This document shows positions 1 through 5,031 of a DNA stretch of 7,921 bases, piece by piece. Source of the DNA: JAICWP01 sp035935775 (GTDB taxonomy: Bacteria > Acidobacteriota > Terriglobia > Terriglobales > Acidobacteriaceae). The stretch is from assembly GCA_035935775.1 (NCBI GenBank), contig DASYWT010000308.1, positions 1-7,921 of the forward strand, written 5' to 3'. Position 1 is the stretch's first letter. Each line of letters starts with the position of its first letter. The notes below the pieces were generated by a model that did not search any database, was not told the DNA's origin, and worked only from the letters and a program-made list of their open reading frames with translations. The position numbers and the translations under genes are program-made.

Positions 1-1170
1 AGCCAAATGAGCGTAACGGGCCGTGGTTTGCGGCTGAGTGTGACCCAATAGCCTCCCGACGATGTGTAACGATTCGCCCTTCGAAACCAGATGTGAGGCG
101 AAACTATGCCGAAGGTCATGGATGCGCACAGTTGGTTTCCAGCGCACCAACTCCTGCCGCTTCCCTCTGTATGGGATTGGTACCGCTAGGCCTGCGGCCT
201 TACAAACCTGCCGCCACGGCCGCTGCAACGTGACACGCGGCGCCTTGATTTTGCCATTGCGCCCTGTACGCCCAGGAAACAGATACGGGCTGCCATTCTG
301 GCGTGCCTGAATGCGCTTCAGTACCATTACGGCGGCATCGCTCAGCGGCACATGCTCTTCGCACTTCTGCTTTGTATGGTGGCTGGGCTTGGTCCAAAAA
401 CCGCGCTTCAAGTCGAACTGGGACCACTCGGCGCTGAGCACCTCGGCTTCGCGAGAACCAGTGAGGATTAGCAGGCGGATGGCATCGGCAGTATGCGGGT
501 CGTGGTAGGCAACCAGGGCGTTCTCCAGTGCCGCTAGCTGCTCTTGATTGAGCCACGTCGAACGCTTCTCTTCGTGATAGCGGTCGATCCCTTTAGCCGG
601 GTTTTCAGGAATGCCCCACCTTGCCCGCGCCGCGTCGTTCCTGAGCGCCCAGCCGAACATCGCGGACGCGAGAGCCAATACCCGGTTAGCCCGATATGGC
701 GTTTCCTTTAGGGATCGGTGAAGCTTGGAAAGCGCACCACTGTCAATTTCCGTAAGACGACGAGTCGCCAGCGCTGGCTTGAGAATGTCCTTCAGCATGG
801 CGCGGTCCTGGCGTAGGGAAGATTCGCGCTTCCGCCCCTCGGCGTCCTCTAGCCATCCCTATGCGAGATCTGCGAATGTGGGCGCCCCTGCCAGCGACTC
901 ACGCTCTTTCATTGGATCAACGCCCTTGGCGATGTCACCGCGGAGCGCTTCTGCCCTTTCGCGTGCGGCCGTGACGGACCACTCATCACAGCGGCCGATT
1001 GTGTAGCGGCGCTCGCGCCCATTGGTGCGGTAATTCAGGATGAAAGATTTCACGCCGTTGCAAGTTACGCGCAAGCCGAAACCACGCACGTCAGCGTCAT
1101 ACACAATCGTGTTTCCGATCTCTGGTGATTGCAGTTTCTCAACCAATTTCGAGGTAATTCTCTCCGCCAT
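1..1170 (-). pseudogene. P4-type tyrosine integrase, interrupted by one in-frame amber codon; 3' end outside window
   Basis: A site-specific recombinase of the P4 / DUF4102 type, which would integrate and excise a mobile element at a chromosomal att site. Reading the minus strand from ATG at 1170, residues 1-103 form the arm-binding domain, with a RGFGLRV motif and an RRYTIGR segment typical of DUF4102. Codon 104 (859-861) is TAG. The same frame then stays open for 286 more codons to the window edge. That part holds a core-binding domain and a catalytic domain with Arg240 (TGSREAE), His351 and Arg354 (HDLRHSF), His377 (LLGHT) and the nucleophile Tyr386 (ARYAHLA). Apart from the stop it looks intact, so this is a young nonsense mutation, a sequencing error, or programmed readthrough. 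ATG 1170 is chosen over ATG 1236 because AGAGGG sits just upstream and the family usually starts close to this Ala-Glu-Arg-Ile segment. Confidence 0.88.
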
Positions 1171-1217
1171 CGGACCCTCTGTGTCCGTACTGTGTCCGCA
1201 TTTGACAGCAATCGGAC
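1171..1217. repeat. Repeated GTCCG/CGGAC motifs in front of the P4-type integrase
   Basis: CTGTGTCCG occurs twice on the plus strand, at 1179-1187 and 1190-1198, a period of 11 bases or about one helical turn. Inverted CGGAC copies lie at 1171-1175 and 1213-1217, the first pairing with GTCCG at 1183-1187. The cluster begins directly at the integrase start codon. Phase and position would suit arm-type integrase sites or an operator for integrase autoregulation, but this is inference from arrangement only. Confidence 0.4.
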
Positions 1218-1295
1218 GAGTTTCAGTGTCTCTCAATGTCAGCGAATCGTCAACATAATTGGTTGGAAAACAACAACATAGATCGTAAACAGCTT

Positions 1296-1378
1296 AGGCT
1301 GTAGGTCGGCGGAAACGTTAGGACGGAAGATTCTCAATCTTCAAACCTCGCCCGGCATTCGACCAGTACAGCCCACCA
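1296..1378 (+). other. tRNA-Glu(CUC)-like element with encoded CCA and degenerate T-arm
   Basis: The sequence can be drawn as a cloverleaf. The acceptor arm AGGCTGT (1296-1302) pairs at six of seven positions with ACAGCCC (1368-1374), with an A-C mismatch at the end pair. A three-pair D stem is formed by GTC (1305-1307) and GAC (1322-1324), with a TAGGAC segment as in tRNA-Glu. The anticodon stem GAAGA/TCTTC (1326-1330, 1338-1342) is perfect and carries loop TTCTCAA, giving U33, anticodon CUC and A37. Discriminator A and CCA follow at 1375-1378. Against a working tRNA: the T-arm region (1343-1367) is about three bases too long, TTCGA is out of register, the T stem pairs poorly, and the D-loop is long. 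It is probably a decayed or rearranged tRNA gene used as an integration site, lying between two divergent integrase genes. A chance fold is possible. Confidence 0.4.
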
Positions 1379-1440
1379 ACTGTAAGCCCCCGTATTAATC
1401 CTCTTGCTTTATATCCTACCGTTAGGTTATTTTTGTTACG

Positions 1441-1614
1441 ATGGATGAAGTCAGACAAGCTGCTAGCATCCTCGGACGCCGTAGCGCGCAAACGCGGGCA
1501 AAGAAGTGGGGCAAGCAGGAATTTCGGCGACGCATGCGCGACTGGGGCAAGCTGGGTGGTCGGCCTAAGGGTAGCGGCAAAAAGTCTCAGCGCGAAAAGG
1601 AAGGCATGCAATGA
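1441..1614 (+). CDS. Small basic protein with AT-hook-like motif, coupled to the integrase
   Basis: A 57-residue reading frame whose TGA stop overlaps the ATG of the downstream integrase (ATGA at 1611-1614), indicating translational coupling. It has 18 Arg or Lys against 6 acidic residues. A likely helical first half (residues 3-33, with WGKQEFRRRM at 23-32) is followed by GGRPKGSGKK at 39-48, which resembles the Gly-Arg-Pro core of an AT-hook minor-groove binder. I do not recognise a named family. A DNA-binding accessory factor for recombination, such as a directionality or architectural factor, or a regulator of the integrase, is plausible from size, charge and position, but is inference. 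An in-frame stop at 1423-1425 and the lack of other start codons make ATG 1441 the only reasonable start. No Shine-Dalgarno sequence is visible in front of it, so a leaderless transcript is possible. Confidence 0.72.
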   Translation: MDEVRQAASILGRRSAQTRAKKWGKQEFRRRMRDWGKLGGRPKGSGKKSQREKEGMQ

Positions 1615-2768
1615 GCATCTACAAGCGCGGCGGCAAGTATTGGTACAAGTTCATGTGGCAAGCCAAGCTGGTGCGCGAATCTACCAAGCAGGGCAATGAC
1701 AAAGTTGCACGCCAGATGGAGGCGGCGCACCGCACTTCACTGGCGCGGGGCGAGGTCGGCCTCCGCGACAAAGAGCCGGCGCCGACTCTTGCCGACTTTG
1801 CAGGTAAACAGTTCTTGCCGTGGGCGGAGGCGACATTTGCGGCCAAGGTCAAGACCGTTCGGTGGTACCGAAACAGCACCCGAAGGCTGCTCGAGTATTC
1901 CCGCATGCGAGATGCGCAGCTAAGCGAAATCAATGGGGAGCTAATCGCTGCCTATATCGCCCAACGGCAGGCCCGCGGGCTCCAGATCACGAGTATCAAC
2001 CGTGAGCTTCAAGTGCTGCGGCGAATGTTGCGGCTGGCGGTTGAATGGGGGGTGATGGAGCGGACCGCGAAGGTTCGCCTACTCCCTGGCGAACGGCACC
2101 GAGAATTCGTGCTCTCTTCGGACGAAGAAGCCAGATACCTTGCCGCAGCACCCGAGCCATTGGCCTCGATAGCTGCAGTCCTGGCTGACACGGGAATGCG
2201 GCCGGATGAATGCTTCCGGCTGCGTTGGGAATTCGTAACGTGGGTCAACGGCCGGCATGGAATACTCCTGGTGACGTACGGAAAGACTGCAGCAGCCCGC
2301 CGTGTCCTTCCCATGACGCTAAGGGTGCGCGCAATCCTGGAGGCACGCTGGGAAGCCGCTGGAGGGCCTCTGGAGGGCTGGGTATGGCCGTCCGCAACCA
2401 CTAGTGGGCATATGGAGTCATCAAGCCTGAAACGCCAACATGGGCGCGCGCTAAGACTCTCGGGGGTGCGTCATTTCGTGCTTTATAGCTTCCGTCATAC
2501 TTTCTTAACCCGCCTTGGTGCGTCCGGCTGCGACGTGTGGACGTTGGCCCGCATTGCCGGGCATTCTTCCATCGCTATCTCTGCGCATTACGTGCATCCT
2601 GATGAAGACGTGGTGATGCGAGCCATGGACAGGCTACCAAGTGGGCACAGCAATGAGGCTGGGCACAGAACTGGGCACAGCAATGAGGCTCAAGATGGCG
2701 ACATCGGCGTAAACAGAAGTAATACAATCGGTTATGGCGGGCATCGCAAACCGTGCTGCTGGCCATGA
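1611..2768 (+). CDS. Tyrosine-type site-specific recombinase/integrase
   Basis: A 385-residue phage-type integrase, unrelated in detail to the P4-type gene at the left edge. It has a short N-terminal arm region starting MSIYKRGGKYWYKF, a SAM-like core-binding domain at about residues 60-150 and a catalytic domain at about 165-340. Catalytic residues are visible: Arg197 (TGMRPDE), Lys225 (YGKTAAARR), Arg295 (YSFRHTF), His318 (AGHSS) and nucleophile Tyr327 (AHYVHP). The first His of the HxxR box is replaced by Tyr292, which I believe is tolerated in some subfamilies. AAGGAAGG at 1597-1604 gives a good ribosome site six bases before the ATG, and the start overlaps the stop of the small basic gene upstream. 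After residue 343 the tail is low in conservation and carries an encoded repeat (GHSNEA twice). No frameshift or internal stop, so it is probably active or recently so. Confidence 0.95.
   Translation: MSIYKRGGKYWYKFMWQAKLVRESTKQGNDKVARQMEAAHRTSLARGEVGLRDKEPAPTLADFAGKQFLPWAEATFAAKVKTVRWYRNSTRRLLEYSRMRDAQLSEINGELIAAYIAQRQARGLQITSINRELQVLRRMLRLAVEWGVMERTAKVRLLPGERHREFVLSSDEEARYLAAAPEPLASIAAVLADTGMRPDECFRLRWEFVTWVNGRHGILLVTYGKTAAARRVLPMTLRVRAILEARWEAAGGPLEGWVWPSATTSGHMESSSLKRQHGRALRLSGVRHFVLYSFRHTFLTRLGASGCDVWTLARIAGHSSIAISAHYVHPDEDVVMRAMDRLPSGHSNEAGHRTGHSNEAQDGDIGVNRSNTIGYGGHRKPCCWP
2642..2690 (+). repeat. Direct repeats inside the 3' end of the integrase gene
   Basis: TGGGCACAG occurs three times, at 2642-2650, 2660-2668 and 2672-2680. 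The first and third are part of a longer 18-base repeat (2643-2660 and 2673-2690) that also includes CAATGAGGCT. In the protein this gives GHSNEA twice in the non-catalytic tail. The core GGRCACAG also matches, in the other orientation, the repeats before the P4-type integrase (1179-1198). The repeats could be recombinase-binding sites placed inside the coding tail, or simple duplication. The identity of the repeat is directly seen; its function is not. Confidence 0.75.
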
Positions 2769-2820
2769 GCCAGTCGTCATCCCTCAATGTGTGCTGAAAC
2801 TAATCCCCGCCAAGAATTAA

Positions 2821-2908
2821 CGATTGAAGAATGGCGATTGACGTTTGAAATGCTCCGCCGCTGACGGGTTTTCATTCGTCAATCGAAAATCATCAATCGT
2901 CAATTTTT
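2821..2908 (+). terminator. Two-step inverted repeat followed by T5, between integrase and purB
   Basis: CGATTGA (2821-2827) pairs with TCAATCG (2893-2899), and CGATTGACG (2835-2843) pairs with CGTCAATCG (2877-2885). Both arms have the same seven-base gap, so the structure is symmetrical. The loop is 33 bases and GC-rich. A run of five T at 2904-2908 follows on the plus strand, so it can end integrase transcription. Read on the minus strand it also lies just after the purB stop and may serve both convergent genes. The long loop and internal repetition of CGATTGA are unlike a plain terminator and more like a dispersed palindromic repeat. Confidence 0.55.
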
Positions 2909-2914
2909 CCCTGG

Positions 2915-4258
2915 CTATGCCTTCTTTGGCTTATGCCGCGGCTTGGTGGAGCGTGGGGGCGCGGATTCTGGAAAGACGCGAGCAAAGATTTTGTCCACGT
3001 TGCGCAATTGGCGTTTCAAATCGAATGCCCGCTCGATCTGGGAGCGCGGCACCCGCTTGGTGATCTCTTTGTCCTTCAGCACCAGCTCGCGGAAGTTTTT
3101 GCCTTCCTGCCAGGCGCGCATGGCGTGGCGCTGCACCACGCGATAAGCGTCTTCCCGGGAAACGCCATGCTCCACCAGGTCGAGCAGAAGCTGGCCGCTG
3201 AACACCAGCCCGCCAGAGCTTTCCAGGTTGTGCAGCATGCGCTCCGGGTAGACAAACATGGTGTCCACCAGGTTGGTGGTTTTGGCTAGCATGTAGTCGA
3301 GCAGGGTGGTGGAGTCGGGGAGGATGATGCGCTCCACTGAAGAGTGGGAGATGTCGCGCTCGTGCCACAGGGCCACATTTTCAAATGCGGCCTGGGCATT
3401 GGCGCGGACCACACGCGCCAGTCCGGAGATCTGCTCGCAGGTCACCGGGTTCCGCTTGTGGGGCATGGCGGAGGAGCCCTTCTGCTTCTCGCTGAAGTAC
3501 TCTTCGGCCTCGCGCACCTCGGTGCGCTGCAGGTGACGGATTTCGGTGGCGATCTTATCCAGGGTGCAAGCGACCACCGCCAGCACAGCCATGTAATTGG
3601 CGTGCAGGTCGCGCTGGATAACCTGGGAAGTGATGGGTGCCGCCTTAAGCCCCAGGCGGGCGCAGATTTTCTCTTCCAGTTCGGGGTTCAGATGGGCGAA
3701 GTTGCCCACCGCGCCGGAAAACTTGCCCACACGCATTTCTTCGGCGGCGCGCTGGAAGCGCACCAGGTCACGCTGCACTTCGTCGTACCAGTTGGCGAGC
3801 TTCAAGCCGAAAGTGATGGGCTCGGCGTGCACCCCGTGAGTGCGGCCGACCATGGGCGTGTCCTTGAACTCAAAGGCGCGGCGTTTCAGCACCTCGATCA
3901 GATTGCGCAAGTCCTGCAGGATGATGCGCGAAGCCTGGCCGGTGAGCAGGGCTTGGGCAGTATCCACCACGTCGTTGGAGGTGAGGCCGTAGTGGAACCA
4001 GCGGGCCTCCGGGCCGACGATTTCGGCCACCGCAGTGGTAAAGGCGATGACGTCGTGGCGGACCTCGGCCTCGATGGCGTGGATGCGCTCCAGGCTGAAG
4101 TCCGCTTTTTCACGGATAGCGCGGGCGGCGTCCTTGGGCACCAGGCCGGCGTCGGCCAGGGTTTCGGTGGCCGCGACCTCCACCGCCAGCCAGGTGCGAA
4201 AACGGTTCTCCTCACTCCAGATGCGCCCCATTTCGGCGCGGGTATAACGCGGGATCAA
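2915..4258 (-). CDS. purB: Adenylosuccinate lyase
   Basis: Cytoplasmic homotetrameric lyase of purine synthesis. It removes fumarate from SAICAR to give AICAR and from adenylosuccinate to give AMP. The family signature GSSAMPHKRNP lies at residues 261-271 and holds the mobile-loop serine. The three active-site histidines fall at 68 (RHDV), 89 (WFHYGLTS) and 141 (GRTHGVHAEP), the numbers I recall for the Bacillus subtilis enzyme. The product is 447 residues, slightly longer than usual because of a Pro-, Arg- and Lys-rich tail (about 433-447). I place the start at TTG 4256-4258, because AGGAGG (plus-strand 4268-4273) lies nine bases upstream and the protein then begins with the typical IPRYTR. 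A further in-frame TTG at 4288 would put the ribosome site inside the gene. The gene stands alone here, divergent from the MarR-type gene, with no other purine gene in view. Confidence 0.97.
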   Translation of the reverse strand: MIPRYTRAEMGRIWSEENRFRTWLAVEVAATETLADAGLVPKDAARAIREKADFSLERIHAIEAEVRHDVIAFTTAVAEIVGPEARWFHYGLTSNDVVDTAQALLTGQASRIILQDLRNLIEVLKRRAFEFKDTPMVGRTHGVHAEPITFGLKLANWYDEVQRDLVRFQRAAEEMRVGKFSGAVGNFAHLNPELEEKICARLGLKAAPITSQVIQRDLHANYMAVLAVVACTLDKIATEIRHLQRTEVREAEEYFSEKQKGSSAMPHKRNPVTCEQISGLARVVRANAQAAFENVALWHERDISHSSVERIILPDSTTLLDYMLAKTTNLVDTMFVYPERMLHNLESSGGLVFSGQLLLDLVEHGVSREDAYRVVQRHAMRAWQEGKNFRELVLKDKEITKRVPRSQIERAFDLKRQLRNVDKIFARVFPESAPPRSTKPRHKPKKA

Positions 4259-4291
4259 GGCCGGGCTCCTCCTCTGTGTAAAGAACAATGG

Positions 4292-4324
4292 ATTCTAAAT
4301 GGTGGCCAGCGCTTCCCGGAAGCG
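4292..4324 (-). promoter_or_regulatory. Likely purB promoter with overlapping 15-base palindrome
   Basis: On the minus strand TAGAAT (plus 4292-4297) is a good -10 box. Transcription would start near 4285 and leave a short leader with AGGAGG before the TTG start. No strong -35 box is seen. At about its expected place lies the perfect palindrome CGCTTCCCGGAAGCG (4310-4324, seven-base arms around one C). A repressor or activator bound there would control purB. Which protein binds is unknown. Confidence 0.4.
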
Positions 4325-4380
4325 AATCCTGGGGCAGGAAAACCGGTCATCGGGAGGGGCTGGGCGGGTTCAGGTCAAAG

Positions 4381-4472
4381 GTCGCGTTACGACATACCCA
4401 TGACGTTAGTGCAGGCACTAGAAGGACCTGAAATGTTTTTATGTCGTGATACGATACCGCATCCGATATAAT
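4381..4472 (+). promoter_or_regulatory. Promoter of the MarR-type gene with two operator-like repeats
   Basis: A perfect TATAAT box lies at 4467-4472, 21 bases before the chosen ATG. The element GTCGnGnTACGA occurs twice, at 4381-4393 and 4443-4455, agreeing at 10 of 13 positions; each copy is partly palindromic. The second covers the -35 region, which itself is a weak match. The copies start 62 bases apart, close to six helical turns, so one face of the DNA could hold two dimers. Between them is another palindrome, TAGTGCAGGCACTA (4407-4420, six-base arms). Autorepression by the MarR-type protein is the simplest reading and is an inference from family habit. Confidence 0.5.
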
Positions 4473-4493
4473 CAGGGCAGCGCTGGATTAGCC

Positions 4494-4922
4494 ATGGACA
4501 TCAAAACACAGGACTACGAATCGCTGGCCGAATTACGCTATCAGATTCGCCGGTTCCTCCGCTTCAGCGAACAGGTGGCGCGTAATGCCGGACTGGAGCC
4601 GCGGCAGCATCAGCTTATGCTGGCGCTCAAGGGCCTCCCCAGGGAGACGCGGCCGCGGATAGGAGAATTAGCCGAGCGGCTGCAGATCCAGCATCACAGC
4701 ACGGTGGAACTGGTGAACCGGCTGGCGGCCCACAATTTTGTGAAGCGGCATCGCGGTGGCATTGACCGGCGCGAAGTGCTGCTTTCGCTGACGCCTAAGG
4801 GAGAACGGGTGCTGCGCGACCTTTCGCTTCACCATCGGGAAGAGCTGCGCGACGCCGGTCCCAGCCTGCTGCGCGCGCTCAAGCAGGTGATGAACGGAGA
4901 CAAGCGCAGGAGAAGGAATTAG
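4494..4922 (+). CDS. MarR-family winged helix-turn-helix regulator
   Basis: A 142-residue dimeric DNA-binding regulator. Such proteins usually repress their own promoter and neighbouring genes until a ligand, often a phenolic or oxidant, releases them. The N-terminal helix (about 8-32) is a dimer segment. The DNA-binding part spans about 36-105: a helix at IGELAERLQ (56-64), a recognition helix beginning HHSTVELVNRL (67-77), and a wing with DRREVLLSLTPKG (91-103). The C-terminus ends in a basic run. ATG 4494 is preferred over the in-frame codon at 4446 because the TATAAT box at 4467-4472 would place the transcript start downstream of 4446. The ribosome site is weak. It is followed by a terminator-like hairpin and then two CLC genes in the same direction, which are possible but unproven targets. 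The ligand cannot be inferred. Confidence 0.9.
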   Translation: MDIKTQDYESLAELRYQIRRFLRFSEQVARNAGLEPRQHQLMLALKGLPRETRPRIGELAERLQIQHHSTVELVNRLAAHNFVKRHRGGIDRREVLLSLTPKGERVLRDLSLHHREELRDAGPSLLRALKQVMNGDKRRRRN

Positions 4923-4956
4923 CGCGGCCAGGAAGTTCCCTGACGGGCAGCAGTAA

Positions 4957-4996
4957 CCGCCCCTGATCCCACCAGGCTACTCGGGGCGGGGTTTTT
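4957..4996 (+). terminator. Terminator-like hairpin after the MarR-type gene
   Basis: CCGCCCC (4957-4963) pairs perfectly with GGGGCGG (4983-4989) around a 19-base loop, followed by GG and five T to 4996. This fits a factor-independent terminator 35 bases after the MarR stop. Only about 35 bases remain before the first CLC gene and I see no convincing promoter in them, so partial read-through or conditional termination is possible. Confidence 0.65.
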
Positions 4997-5031
4997 CGGG
5001 CCAAAGAATACGGGAACATGATTGGGTCAGA

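Noticed and set aside
1296..1374. tRNA on the minus strand with anticodon GAG (Leu)
   Set aside because: The anticodon arm also folds on that strand, but there is no TTCRA T-loop on the 3' side, no long variable arm for Leu and no CCA. The plus-strand reading has more matching parts.
859..1378. The tRNA-like element as an amber suppressor for the integrase stop
   Set aside because: Its anticodon would be CUC, which reads GAG, not UAG; suppression would need CUA.
2769..2914. An att site repeat of the tRNA-like 3' end downstream of the second integrase
   Set aside because: I looked for a copy of the 1350-1380 sequence there and saw none; the other element border is not evident in this window.
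3344..4471. Long plus-strand frame opposite purB
   Set aside because: It lies antisense to a clearly identified gene, its translation is Gly- and His-rich without family motifs, and it is a by-product of high GC codon use.
4921..4996. Fluoride riboswitch before the CLC gene
   Set aside because: AACCGCC and CTGAT fragments are present, but the paired regions and pseudoknot partners of the crcB motif are not; the sequence is explained by the terminator-like hairpin.
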